From positions 1-50,336 of the forward strand of contig NZ_LDQC01000083.1 of NCBI RefSeq assembly GCF_001475545.1: a DNA stretch of 50,336 bases, written 5' to 3'. Positions 27,293 to 35,551 of this stretch are shown in pieces; within the stretch, counting starts at the first letter, position 1, and each line of letters begins with the position of its first letter. The notes below the pieces were generated by a model. The model was not told where the DNA came from. It saw nothing but the letters and a program-made list of their open reading frames with translations, and did no database searches. The DNA is from Curtobacterium luteum (lineage in GTDB: Bacteria > Actinomycetota > Actinomycetes > Actinomycetales > Microbacteriaceae). A program made the position numbers and the translations under genes.

Positions 27293-29071
27293 CTACGCGA
27301 GCTCGAGCAGCACGTGGCCGGACGAGATCGTCTGGCCGACGGGGGCGTTGAGCGACTTCACGACTCCGTCGCGGCTCGCCTGCACGGGCTGCTCCATCTT
27401 CATGGCCTCGAGCACGACGAGCAGGTCGCCCTTCACCACGGTGTCACCCTCGGCGACCGCGACCTTCACCACGGTCGCCTGCATGGGCGACGTCACCGAG
27501 CCCGACGAAGCGAGCCCGCCGCGGACGCCGGACGACCGACGCTTCGGGGGAGCGGACGGCCCCGCGGGGCGACGACCGGCGGCACCGGCAGCGCCACCGC
27601 CGACGATCGACGGCATGGTGACCTCGATGCGCTTGCCCTGCACCTCGACCACGACGGTGTCGCGCGGCGTCGGAGCGGGCAGCTCCTCGGTCGCACCGCT
27701 CCACGCCGGGATGTCGTTGACGAAGTCGGACTCGATCCACTGCGTGTAGATGCTGAAGGGCGTCTCGTCGTCCGTGGCGAAGGCCGGGTCCGACACGACG
27801 GCGCGGTGGAACGGGAGCACGGTCGGCAGGCCGGTGACCTCGAACTCCGCGAGGGCACGACGGGACCGCTCGAGCGCCTCGGCACGCGTGGCGCCGGTCA
27901 CGATCAGCTTCGCGAGCATCGAGTCGAACGAGCCGGACACGACGTCGCCGGACACGACGCCGGAGTCGACGCGGACGCCGGGGCCGGACGGCGCGTTGAA
28001 GGCGTGCACCGGGCCGGGCGCGGGGAAGAAGTTCCGGCCGGCGTCCTCGCCGTTGATGCGGAACTCGAACGAGTGGCCCTTCGGCGCAGGGTCCTCGTAG
28101 TCGAGCACGCCGCCCTCGGCGATGCGGAACTGCTCGCGCACGAGGTCGATGCCCGTGACCTCCTCGGAGACGCAGTGCTCGACCTGCAGGCGCGTGTTGA
28201 CCTCGAGGAACGACACGGTGCCGTCGGCCCCGATGAGGAACTCGCAGGTGCCGGCGCCGACGTAGCCGACCTCGCGCAGGATCGCCTTGGACGACTCGTA
28301 GAGGCGCTCCTGCTGGTCGTCCGTCAGGTACGGCGCGGGGGCCTCCTCCACGAGCTTCTGGTGGCGGCGCTGCAGCGAGCAGTCGCGCGTGGAGACGATG
28401 ACGACGTTGCCGTGCTGGTCCGCGAGGCACTGGGTCTCGACGTGGCGCGGCTTGTCGAGGTACTTCTCCACGAAGCACTCGCCGCGACCGAACGCTGCGA
28501 TGGCCTCACGCGTGGCCGATTCGAAGAGTTCCTCGACCGACGAACGGTCTCGCACGACCTTGAGCCCGCGGCCGCCGCCGCCGAAGGCCGCCTTGATCGC
28601 GACGGGCAGTCCGACCTGGTCGACGAAGTCGAAGACCTCGGACACGTCCTGCACGGGCTCGATGGTGCCGGGTGCGAGCGGTGCGCCGACCTTCTCGGCC
28701 ACGTGGCGGGCGGAGACCTTGTCACCGAGGCGCTCGATCGACTCCGGCGACGGTCCGATCCAGGTCAGCCCGGCGTCGATCACGGCACGGGCGAAGTCGG
28801 CGTTCTCCGCGAGGAACCCGTACCCCGGGTGGACCGCGTCCGCGCCGGACCGGCGAGCGACGGAGATGATCTTGTCGATGACGAGGTAGGTCTCGGCGCT
28901 CGTGGTGCCGTTCAGCGCGTACGCCTCGTCGGCGAGACGGGCGTGGAGGGCGTCACGGTCCTGGTCGGCGTAGACAGCGACCGATGCCTTGCCTGCGTCG
29001 CGGGCCGCGCGGATGATGCGGACGGCGATCTCGCCGCGGTTCGCGATGAGGACCTTGCTGATACGGGGCAT
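27293..29071 (-). CDS. Acyl-CoA carboxylase biotin carboxylase/BCCP subunit
   Basis: Alpha subunit of an actinobacterial acyl-CoA carboxylase, 592 residues, supplying malonyl- or methylmalonyl-CoA. The biotin carboxylase part (about 1-450) starts [21 protein letters not shown]. It has the ATP-grasp glycine loop [12 protein letters not shown] and the active-site [19 protein letters not shown] Pro/Ala/Gly-rich linker with Arg follows (about 490-515). The C-terminal carrier domain has [11 protein letters not shown] with biotinyl-Lys558. It resembles AccA3. Its partners, beta and epsilon subunits, lie about 6 kb away on the same strand, with the biotin ligase beyond. TACGCT eight bases before ATG 29071 suggests leaderless transcription. 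Confidence 0.95.
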   Translation of the reverse strand: MPRISKVLIANRGEIAVRIIRAARDAGKASVAVYADQDRDALHARLADEAYALNGTTSAETYLVIDKIISVARRSGADAVHPGYGFLAENADFARAVIDAGLTWIGPSPESIERLGDKVSARHVAEKVGAPLAPGTIEPVQDVSEVFDFVDQVGLPVAIKAAFGGGGRGLKVVRDRSSVEELFESATREAIAAFGRGECFVEKYLDKPRHVETQCLADQHGNVVIVSTRDCSLQRRHQKLVEEAPAPYLTDDQQERLYESSKAILREVGYVGAGTCEFLIGADGTVSFLEVNTRLQVEHCVSEEVTGIDLVREQFRIAEGGVLDYEDPAPKGHSFEFRINGEDAGRNFFPAPGPVHAFNAPSGPGVRVDSGVVSGDVVSGSFDSMLAKLIVTGATRAEALERSRRALAEFEVTGLPTVLPFHRAVVSDPAFATDDETPFSIYTQWIESDFVNDIPAWSGATEELPAPTPRDTVVVEVQGKRIEVTMPSIVGGGAAGAAGRRPAGPSAPPKRRSSGVRGGLASSGSVTSPMQATVVKVAVAEGDTVVKGDLLVVLEAMKMEQPVQASRDGVVKSLNAPVGQTISSGHVLLELA

Positions 29072-29079
29072 GGTAAGTC

Positions 29080-29085
29080 AGCGTA
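29080..29085 (-). promoter_or_regulatory. -10 element upstream of the biotin carboxylase gene
   Basis: On the minus strand TACGCT lies 8 nt before ATG 29071, in the 79-bp gap after maf. Confidence 0.5.
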
Positions 29086-29150
29086 TTCGTGCTGCCGCAG
29101 CCCGAATTGACCGGCGTCCACAAAGAACCGGCGGGAAGAAGTGTGGATGT

Positions 29151-29942
29151 CTACATCGACCACAGGTCGTGCCACGTCGCGCCGAACCCGCGCAGCAGCA
29201 TCGAGCGCAGCACCGGCAGCGACAGGCCGACGACCGCCGACGGCGCACCGTCGATCCGGGTGATGTACGCGGCCGCCCGACCGTCGATCGTGAAGGCCCC
29301 GGCGACCTCGAGCGGTTCCCCGCTCGCGACGTACGCGTCGATCTCGTCGTCCGACACGTCGTCGGCGAAGGTCAGCACCGCGCTGTCGACCGCGACGACG
29401 CGGTCGCCGTCGGCGACCATCGCGGACCCGCCGGGCGCGGCGTCACCGATCAGGCCGTCACCGGCCGGGGAGGTGGGCAGCGGTCGGACGGGAGGCACGG
29501 TGCGGTCCCGCCCCGCGCCTCCCGGCCCGGACGCGGTCGCCCCCAGGGCCGTGGTGCGGTCCGCACGGCGGTCCAGCACGCAGTGCCCGCTCCACAGCGT
29601 CCCACCGCCCACCGCGAGCATCTGCCGCCACCGCTCCCGCGCGACCGCCGGGTCGTGGGGCTTGCCGTAGAGCGTGCCGTCGACCTCGAAGGCGGAGTCG
29701 CCGCCGAACACGAACCCGTCGACCGGGCGCCCGGCGACCTCCGCGTCCGCGACGGCCGAGGCCTTCGCGACCGCGAGCAGCGAGACGAGCTCCGGCCCGG
29801 ACAGCTGCCGTCCGAGGGTGGCCTCGTGCGCGGCGACCGCGGCGTCCTCGTCGACCCCCGGCGCCACGAGCACGGGCTCGATGCCGGTCTGGGCGAGCAG
29901 GGCGCGGCGGGCGGGGGAGGTACTCGCGAGGTACAGACGCAT
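29151..29942 (-). CDS. maf: Maf-family nucleotide pyrophosphatase with internal insertion
   Basis: Hydrolyses non-canonical or selected nucleoside triphosphates (housecleaning role), as known for the Maf family. The 263-residue protein is longer than the usual ~200. The N-terminal signature LASTSPARRALLAQTGI and the GGDSAFEVDG and YGKPHDPAVARE motifs are intact. So is the C-terminal YVASGEPLEVAGAFTIDG region. Between them residues about 135-178 are extra, Gly/Pro/Arg-rich, and encoded by DNA containing the GGAGGCACGG repeat core (29490-29523). The insertion stays in frame. Only 14 bp separate its start from the divergent methyltransferase gene. Confidence 0.92.
   Translation of the reverse strand: MRLYLASTSPARRALLAQTGIEPVLVAPGVDEDAAVAAHEATLGRQLSGPELVSLLAVAKASAVADAEVAGRPVDGFVFGGDSAFEVDGTLYGKPHDPAVARERWRQMLAVGGGTLWSGHCVLDRRADRTTALGATASGPGGAGRDRTVPPVRPLPTSPAGDGLIGDAAPGGSAMVADGDRVVAVDSAVLTFADDVSDDEIDAYVASGEPLEVAGAFTIDGRAAAYITRIDGAPSAVVGLSLPVLRSMLLRGFGATWHDLWSM
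29490..29523. repeat. Palindromic-repeat copy inside maf
   Basis: GGAGGCACGGTGC (29491-29503) is identical to 13 bases of the 5019-5058 palindrome. GGGAGGC (29490-29496) pairs with GCCTCCC (29517-29523). It sits in the extra segment of the Maf protein. Confidence 0.65.
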
Positions 29943-29956
29943 GGGAACATCGAACC

Positions 29957-31216
29957 ATGGGTGAATCCGTCGGAACGCTGCTCGAACTCGACGTCACCGG
30001 GATCGCCCACGGCGGCATCTCGGTGGCACGGCACGAGGGACGCGTGGTGTTCGTCTCGGACGCGATCCCGGGCGAACGTGTCACCGCACGCGTGACCGAG
30101 GACCGCAAGAAGTCCTTCTGGCGCGCCGACACCGTCTCGGTGGAGCAGCCGAGCGAGCACCGCGTCGAGCACGTCTGGCCCGAGGCCGCGCTCGATCGCG
30201 ACCCCGCTGCCCGTGCCGGTGGTGCGGAGTTCGGCCACATCGCCCTCGCGCACCAGCGCCGGCTCAAGCAGGACGTCCTCGTCGACGCGTTCGCGCGGTT
30301 CGCCCGGACCGACCTCGCCGAGGTGCTCGGGCACGACGTCGCGGTCGAGGCGGTCCCCGGCGACGACGCGGTGAACGGCACCGGTTGGCGCACCCGCGTC
30401 CGCCTGCACGTCGACGCGGACGGCACCCCTGGGCCCTTCGCCGCACGCTCGCACACCGTCGTCCCGGTGACGTCGCTGCCGCTCGCGACCGCGGCGGTGC
30501 AGGAGAGTGCCCCGCTCGGCCGCGGGTCGATGCCGGGCGCGTCCGTGATCGACGTCCTCGCGCCCTCCGACTCCGAGGGCGCGCGGCTCGTGATCGACAC
30601 GCAGTCACCGACGGTCGTCACCGAGACCGTCGGGGAGCGCACGTTCGCCGTGGACGACAACGGCTTCTGGCAGGTGCACCGGCAGGCCCCGGCGGTCCTG
30701 ACCGCGGCCGTGCAGGACCTCGTCGACCGGGACCGCCTCGACCCCGAGGGGCAGCACCTCGACCTCTACGGCGGGGTCGGGCTGCTCGCAGCGGCGCTCG
30801 GGGACCTCGTCGGGCCGCGCGCCAAGCTCACCAGCGTGGAGGGGTCCGAGCGTGCGACCGAGCACGCGCAGGAGAACCTCGCCGAGTGGATCGGCGCCCG
30901 CGCGGAGACCGGCCGCGTCGACCGCTGGCTCGCCCGGACCGCCGCCGGTGCCTCGCAGCCGGAACGCGCCCGTCTCCGCGCCGGCACCGTGGTCCTCGAC
31001 CCGCCGCGGTCCGGCGCCGGCCGCGAGGTCGCGGTGCAGATCGCGGCGCTGCAGCCCGCGCAGGTCGTGTACGTCGCCTGCGACCCCGTGGCGCTGGCCC
31101 GCGACGTCGCGACGTTCGCGGACCTCGGCTACCGGCTCGAGGCGCTCCGTGCGTTCGACCTCTTCCCCCACACCCACCACCTGGAGGCCGTCGCCCGCCT
31201 GGTGCCCGTCGCCTGA
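29957..31216 (+). CDS. TRAM-domain class I RNA (uracil-5-)methyltransferase
   Basis: SAM-dependent methyltransferase of the RumA/RlmD/TrmA type, 419 residues, probably acting on rRNA or tRNA uridines. The TRAM domain is at the N-terminus (about 1-60: LELDVTGIAHGGISVARHEG, VFVSDAIPGERVTARV). The SAM loop is LDLYGGVGLLAAAL. The catalytic motifs are VVLDPPRSGAG and YVACDPVALARD with nucleophile Cys375. The 4Fe-4S Cys cluster of RumA-type enzymes is not present in the central domain, so it is the cluster-free form. The substrate position cannot be read from sequence. It is transcribed away from maf. Confidence 0.92.
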   Translation: MGESVGTLLELDVTGIAHGGISVARHEGRVVFVSDAIPGERVTARVTEDRKKSFWRADTVSVEQPSEHRVEHVWPEAALDRDPAARAGGAEFGHIALAHQRRLKQDVLVDAFARFARTDLAEVLGHDVAVEAVPGDDAVNGTGWRTRVRLHVDADGTPGPFAARSHTVVPVTSLPLATAAVQESAPLGRGSMPGASVIDVLAPSDSEGARLVIDTQSPTVVTETVGERTFAVDDNGFWQVHRQAPAVLTAAVQDLVDRDRLDPEGQHLDLYGGVGLLAAALGDLVGPRAKLTSVEGSERATEHAQENLAEWIGARAETGRVDRWLARTAAGASQPERARLRAGTVVLDPPRSGAGREVAVQIAALQPAQVVYVACDPVALARDVATFADLGYRLEALRAFDLFPHTHHLEAVARLVPVA

Positions 31217-31264
31217 CACCGGCGCGTCCCGCGGTCAGCGCGCCGAACCTGGGTCGGACCTGGG

Positions 31265-31270
31265 TATCCT
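31265..31270 (+). promoter_or_regulatory. -10 element of the two-component locus
   Basis: TATCCT lies 6 nt before GTG 31277. If translation starts instead at GTG 31331 the message would have a leader of about 54 nt. Confidence 0.5.
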
Positions 31271-31276
31271 TGCCCG

Positions 31277-32050
31277 GTGATGACGACCCGGTTTCAGGGG
31301 CCGGGCCGCGCATCGGAACGAGAGGCCACCGTGGCAGCAGCAACGACACCAACCACCGGGACGACCGGCGGCGTGCAGACCGGGCCGGTCCGCGTCGCGA
31401 TCGTCGACGACCACGAGTCCGTGCGGCTCGGCATCCAGGCCGCGTGCCAGAACGAGGGCTTCGAGGTCGTCCTCACGGCAGCGAGCGTGCCCGAGTACAT
31501 CCGGGAGCTCGGTGACCGCGAGGTCGACGTCGTCGTGCTCGACCTGTCGCTCGGCGACGGATCGACCGTGACCGAGAACGTCAAGGGGGTGCAGGGGACC
31601 GGTTCGGCCGTGCTCGTGCACTCGATCGCGGACCGCGTCGCGAACGTGCGTGAGGCGCTCGCCGCCGGCGCCGCCGGCGTGATCCCGAAGTCGTCCGCGA
31701 CGAAGACCGTCATGGCCGCCGTGGCGACCGTGGCCCGCGGGGACGTGCTGAACAACCTCGAGTGGGCGAGCGCGATCGACGCCGACCGAGACTTCGCGAA
31801 GGCGCAGCTCGGGCGACGCGAACGCGAGATCCTGCACCTCTACGCGTCCGGCCTCCCGCTCAAGCTCGCCGCGCAGCAGCTCGGCATCGGCTACTCGACA
31901 GCGCGCGAGTACCTCGACCGCATCCGCGTGAAGTACGTCGAGGTGGGCCGACCCGCACCGACCAAGGTCGACCTCCTCCGCCGCGCGGTCGAGGACGGCA
32001 TCCTGCCCGGCCTCGACTCGGGGATCGACCCCGACGCCGACGGCCGCTGA
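31277..32050 (+). CDS. NarL/FixJ-family response regulator
   Basis: DNA-binding response regulator, 257 residues from GTG 31277 (239 from GTG 31331). The receiver domain starts VRVAIVDDHESVRLGI, has the phospho-acceptor in VVVLDLSLGDGS (Asp89 counting from 31277), and the conserved Lys near VIPKSSATK. The LuxR-type HTH is LGRREREILHLYASGLPLKL followed by GIGYSTAREYLDRIRVKY. TATCCT six bases upstream favours 31277; GAGAGG before 31331 favours the shorter form. The histidine kinase genes follow directly, and the signal is unknown. Confidence 0.92.
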   Translation: MMTTRFQGPGRASEREATVAAATTPTTGTTGGVQTGPVRVAIVDDHESVRLGIQAACQNEGFEVVLTAASVPEYIRELGDREVDVVVLDLSLGDGSTVTENVKGVQGTGSAVLVHSIADRVANVREALAAGAAGVIPKSSATKTVMAAVATVARGDVLNNLEWASAIDADRDFAKAQLGRREREILHLYASGLPLKLAAQQLGIGYSTAREYLDRIRVKYVEVGRPAPTKVDLLRRAVEDGILPGLDSGIDPDADGR

Positions 32051-32055
32051 CCCCG

Positions 32056-32202
32056 ATGACGGTCGCGTCCGGGGCGGGGTCGACGCTCAGGTCCGGCTCG
32101 GCGTCCGGCGCCGGCGCGTCGGGCGCGTCCGGGCCGTCCGGTCCGACCGCGGCGTCCGGGCGTCCGGTGCGGCCGGGGTGTCCGGCGGTGGCTCGCCGAT
32201 GA
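32056..32202 (+). CDS. Small open frame between regulator and kinase, coupling ORF or frameshifted kinase start
   Basis: A 48-codon frame begins 5 nt after the regulator stop and ends in an ATGA overlap with the kinase start at 32199. It encodes a Ser/Gly/Ala/Pro tract made from repeated GCGTCCGG units. Either it is a small coupling peptide, or the kinase originally began here and an indel in the repeats shifted the frame. Confidence 0.3.
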   Translation: MTVASGAGSTLRSGSASGAGASGASGPSGPTAASGRPVRPGCPAVARR

Positions 32203-33449
32203 CGCCCGGAGCGTCGGCGCCGGCCGCTGCCGGGGGGACGCCGTTCGGGGCCGACCCGTCGCGGAACGTCCGCGCGACCATCACACAGGCGTCGGTGGAG
32301 CGTGCGTTCACCATCCTCCTCGCGATGGGCGCGGTGGGCCTCGGCGTGGTCGACGCACCGCTGGTGCTCGCGCAGCTGCCCTACTTGCACCCGGTGTGGG
32401 GACTGCTGACGATCGTCGCGCTCGCGGCGTCGTTCGCGTTCGTCGGGATCGCCGCGTTCCTGCCACGGCTCGCCCAGCCCGCGCAGATCGCCTGTGCGCT
32501 GGTCTTCCTGGTGGCGCTCGTCACGTGGCCGCTCACCGTCCAGGAGACGATCCCGCCGACCCAGCACCCGTGGCCGTGGTGGTTCATCACGATCGGGTCG
32601 ACCGCAGCCGCGATGGGCTTCGCCCCGTGGCGCGCGACCGTGTACACGGCGCTCGCGCCGGCGGTCTTCGTGGTCATCCGGCTGCTCCCGACCGGCGGCG
32701 GCGTCGGGGTCACGAACGCCCTGCTCGACGGCGTCTACACGGCCATCCTCAGCGGCGCTGTGCTCGTCATCGCGGTCGTGCTGCGCCGGGCGGCCACCGC
32801 GGTCGACGCGGCGCAGGCCACGGCGGTCCGGCGGTACTCGGCCGCGATCCGCGAGCACGCGACCGAGGTCGAGCGGGTGCAGGTCGACGCGATCGTGCAC
32901 GACAGCGTGCTCACCACACTGCTCTCGGCCGCGCGGGCGGAGACCGTCGACGCGAAGGCCCTGGCGGCACGGATGGCGCGGAACGCCATCGACCACCTCG
33001 CGGCCGCGGCCGCCGACACCCCGGGCGCCGCCGCTCCGGTGTCCCTCGTCGACCTCCGCGCACGCATCTGCAGCGCCGTGTCCGCCCTCGCCGCGCCGGT
33101 CCGGCTCGTGGAGCGACGGGTCGACCCGGTCCCGCTGCCCGCCGTCGTGGCCGACGCGCTGGCGTCCGCCGCGCTGCAGGCCGCGGTGAACTCCGTGCAG
33201 CACGCCGGCGGTGCTGGCGTGGACCGTTGGATCGTCGTCGAACAGCGCGGTGCGGGTGTGCACATCGAGGTCGCGGACGACGGGGCCGGGTTCGACCCGG
33301 CCGGGATCCCTGCCGAGCGGCTCGGTGTGCGTCGGTCGATCATCGAACGCGTCGAAGCGGTCGACGGCACCGCCGAGGTCGTCTCCGAACCGGGCGGCGG
33401 CACCATCGTCCGCCTGGCGTGGGCGCCGGGGACGGGGGAGTCGTCGTGA
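32199..33449 (+). CDS. Sensor histidine kinase, membrane-bound
   Basis: A 416-residue sensor kinase likely paired with the upstream regulator. About five to six hydrophobic segments occupy residues 30-190 with short loops and no large extracellular domain, so it probably senses within the membrane. The dimerisation/phosphoacceptor helix contains VDAIVHDSVLTTLLSAAR, His being the likely site. The ATPase domain has ALQAAVNSVQHAG (N box), VADDGAGFDPAGIP (G1) and SEPGGGTIVRLAW. ATG 32199 is chosen for the ATGA overlap; GTG 32178 is also possible. Its stop overlaps the next gene by four bases. Confidence 0.85.
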   Translation: MTPGASAPAAAGGTPFGADPSRNVRATITQASVERAFTILLAMGAVGLGVVDAPLVLAQLPYLHPVWGLLTIVALAASFAFVGIAAFLPRLAQPAQIACALVFLVALVTWPLTVQETIPPTQHPWPWWFITIGSTAAAMGFAPWRATVYTALAPAVFVVIRLLPTGGGVGVTNALLDGVYTAILSGAVLVIAVVLRRAATAVDAAQATAVRRYSAAIREHATEVERVQVDAIVHDSVLTTLLSAARAETVDAKALAARMARNAIDHLAAAAADTPGAAAPVSLVDLRARICSAVSALAAPVRLVERRVDPVPLPAVVADALASAALQAAVNSVQHAGGAGVDRWIVVEQRGAGVHIEVADDGAGFDPAGIPAERLGVRRSIIERVEAVDGTAEVVSEPGGGTIVRLAWAPGTGESS

Positions 33450-34495
33450 AGGTCTCGCTGCCCACCGGCGTCGCGATCGGCCTCGCCGCGCTCTTCTCGC
33501 TCTACCACCTCGTCCTCGCAGCGACGACCTTGCCGCGCGTGCACGACGTCGCGCCGATGATCGCCTGCATGCTCCTCTACGCGGCGGCGACCGGGGTCGC
33601 GCTGTTCGCGCCCGGCCGCGTCCTGCCGGTCTGGGCGGCGTGCTTCTCGCTCGCGACCGCCGTGGTCGTGCCGGTCGTCGCCGCGCCGGTCGTGGCGGTC
33701 CCCTCCGGCCCGGGCGCCTCGACGTGGTGGGTCGCGGCCGTCGGCACGCTCATGGTCGTCCTCGTCGTCCGTGGTCGCGGCCCGTTCGCCTGGGTCGGCG
33801 TCGGGTTCCTGACCGTGCACACCGTCGCGTGGGCGGGGCTGGGTTCGCTCGGTCAGCTCGGAGTGGCGGCCAGCCTCGGCTGGGTCGCGATCGCCGCGGT
33901 CTTCTCGAGCGCGATGAACCGGGCGACCCGGGTCCGCCGGGAGTTCACGCGGGCCGAGCAGGAGACCGAGGACTGGCAGGCCGCTCAGGACGCCCACGTG
34001 TTCGAGCGCCAGTTCCGACTCAGCCAGACGACGCGCATGGCGCTCCCGGTGCTGCAGCGGATCGTCGATGCGCACGGCGAGTTGTCCGAGGCCGAGCGCG
34101 ACGAGTGCCTGCACCTGGAACAGGCGATCCGCGACGAGATCCGCGGTCGGTCGCTGCTCTCCGACGACGTGCGCGCGGAGGTCATGCGCCTGCGCCGGTC
34201 CGGAGCGACCGTGCAGCTGCACGACGACGGCGGGCTCGACGACCTCGAGGCCGACGACATCCGACGCATCCACGCGCAGGTCGCGGACGCGTTGCGACAG
34301 GCGCGCGGCGCCGACAACGTCATCGTGCGGACCGTCGCCGAGGGTGCGGACACCGCGGTCACGGTCGTCGGTCTCCGACTCGACTCCGCCGCGAGCGAGT
34401 CCGCCGCGCTCGGAGCGGACCTCGACGACGAGGACGGCGACGAGGACGACTCGGTGGCGCTCTGGATGGAGATCCCGCGGCACGTGGTCGTCTGA
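33446..34495 (+). CDS. Histidine-kinase-like membrane protein lacking catalytic motifs
   Basis: A 349-residue protein, GTGA-coupled to the kinase. Residues 1-155 hold about five hydrophobic segments. Residues 160-349 are cytoplasmic: a charged helical region (RREFTRAEQETEDWQAAQ, ERQFRLSQTTRMALPVLQ) that resembles a dimerisation domain without a HD phosphoacceptor, then a C-terminal half with no recognisable N or G boxes. It ends in an acidic stretch (DLDDEDGDEDD). It may be a degenerate kinase that acts as partner or accessory sensor for the preceding gene. The assignment rests on layout and context. Confidence 0.7.
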   Translation: MKVSLPTGVAIGLAALFSLYHLVLAATTLPRVHDVAPMIACMLLYAAATGVALFAPGRVLPVWAACFSLATAVVVPVVAAPVVAVPSGPGASTWWVAAVGTLMVVLVVRGRGPFAWVGVGFLTVHTVAWAGLGSLGQLGVAASLGWVAIAAVFSSAMNRATRVRREFTRAEQETEDWQAAQDAHVFERQFRLSQTTRMALPVLQRIVDAHGELSEAERDECLHLEQAIRDEIRGRSLLSDDVRAEVMRLRRSGATVQLHDDGGLDDLEADDIRRIHAQVADALRQARGADNVIVRTVAEGADTAVTVVGLRLDSAASESAALGADLDDEDGDEDDSVALWMEIPRHVVV

Positions 34496-34529
34496 GGGAG
34501 GTCAGGCGGAACGAACGCGGCGCGCCGGT

Positions 34530-34567
34530 CCCGGCCGCGGGCCCTGTGCCCACAGGGCCGTGCCGGG
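34530..34567 (+). terminator. Hairpin terminator of the two-component operon
   Basis: Nested stem: CCCGGC pairs with GCCGGG outside, and GGCCCTGTG with CACAGGGCC inside, 35 nt after the stop. No T-tract. Confidence 0.6.
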
Positions 34568-34750
34568 TCAGCATCGGACGCCCAGAGGGCTGGGTTGGTC
34601 TTGCGTCGCGCCGCTCGTGGGCGGGTGGGCGACGTCACCGGCGCGAAGTGACGGAATCGAGCTCGACGTCGTCCGTTCCTTCCCATTGCGTCTGCAATGC
34701 GAAGCGGGAACGCGCATACCAGGCGGGAACGGACAGCCAGGCTCGCCCGG

Positions 34751-34788
34751 AAGTGCCAGGTACGTGCGGAAATGCCAGGTACGTGCGG
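34751..34788. repeat. 19-bp direct repeat
   Basis: AAGTGCCAGGTACGTGCGG (34751-34769) is followed at once by a copy with one change (34770-34788). Non-coding. Confidence 0.8.
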
Positions 34789-34883
34789 CGGAGGCAGGGA
34801 GGCGCGGAAGGGGCACGGCCGCGCGAACAGGGTCGGAGCAGCGGCGCGCGGGCGGCTCGCGGCGGACGGGCACCCGGGAACGG

Positions 34884-34916
34884 GGAACGGGCCGGTCGGT
34901 GTCCGACCGGCCCGTT
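34884..34916. terminator. Strong hairpin in the 744-bp non-coding gap
   Basis: A perfect 15-bp stem (GAACGGGCCGGTCGG and complement) with loop TGT. It may end minus-strand transcription from accE or shield against plus-strand read-through. Confidence 0.6.
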
Positions 34917-35239
34917 CACGACCCGAGTCTGAGCGACAACCCGAATATCGCCCTGACTCGCAGCGGGCGGTGGCGTCGTACCCTAGTCGGCCACCGTCCA
35001 GCGATGTTCTTCTGTGAAGGACACCGAACACAGACCATGATGCCGACTCCGACAATGGATGTCAGTCGTCATTATGGGGGACAAATTCGACCAATTCTGC
35101 CGACTGCCAGAAAACATGTCCCCCGGACGAGGGGAGACCGTTCGGGAAGTGCAGCCTGCAACGGGCCCCGCAGCCCCCGTGTCCGGGGTACATGCTCGCT
35201 CGCTTCCCCCCGCAGCACAAGACCCGCCGCGCGGAGTGG
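34917..35239. other. Gene-free stretch with a locally AT-richer patch
   Basis: Part of the 744-bp gap 34496-35239. About 35000-35115 is clearly less GC-rich than the rest of the window. TACCCT (34979-34984) could be a plus-strand -10 but no convincing gene follows. Two C5-N6-G4 hairpins occur at 35120-35134 and 35174-35188. Open frames here look like chance. Confidence 0.4.
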
Positions 35240-35551
35240 TCAGCGGAGCGAACGACCCCAGGCGCCGGGGCCGTGCTCGAGCGGCCGGCGGAGTCCGCGG
35301 GTGGAGGCGTCCCAGCCGGCGCGCGGCGAAGCGGTGACCTCGGCCCGACCGGCTGCGGCGACCTCGTCGGCCTGACGTTGCAGCACGGCGACGACCGCCG
35401 CGAGCTCCTCGGGGGTCGGCTCGCCCGACACCACCCGCACGTCCGCGACCGCCGCGGGGGCGTCGGTCGGGACGGCGGCTGCGTGCTTGCCCGGCGTCAC
35501 CCGGCGCGGCTGTGATGTTCCCGTGCCGGACGGGTCGACCGGATGGTTCAC
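35240..35551 (-). CDS. Acyl-CoA carboxylase epsilon subunit
   Basis: A 103-residue small subunit known in actinobacteria to stabilise the biotin carboxylase-carboxyltransferase complex. The C-terminal part is conserved: [20 protein letters not shown] near the middle and a Gly/Trp-rich end, [15 protein letters not shown]. The first 30 residues are non-conserved and Pro/Thr-rich. GTG 35551 overlaps the beta subunit stop by four bases. This pairing with the beta subunit is the main support for such a short protein. Confidence 0.88.
   Translation of the reverse strand: MNHPVDPSGTGTSQPRRVTPGKHAAAVPTDAPAAVADVRVVSGEPTPEELAAVVAVLQRQADEVAAAGRAEVTASPRAGWDASTRGLRRPLEHGPGAWGRSLR

Noticed and set aside
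27173-29110. Long plus-strand open frame opposite the biotin carboxylase gene
   Set aside because: The minus-strand frame has full family motifs; the opposing frame is a GC-rich antisense shadow rich in Arg, Gly and Asp.
34568-34919. Small ORFs on both strands in the non-coding gap
   Set aside because: Arg/Pro-rich, overlapping hairpins and a direct repeat, without Shine-Dalgarno or recognisable domain.
35117-35194. CRISPR-like pair of C-rich/G-rich hairpins with a PRTRGD-like translation
   Set aside because: Only two units, 54 bp apart, whose sequences differ outside the C and G runs; no third unit, no conserved repeat and no cas genes.
35059-35337. 92-codon plus-strand ORF in the AT-richer patch
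   Set aside because: It runs into the antisense of the epsilon subunit gene, and its second half is low-complexity Arg/Gly; no family recognised.
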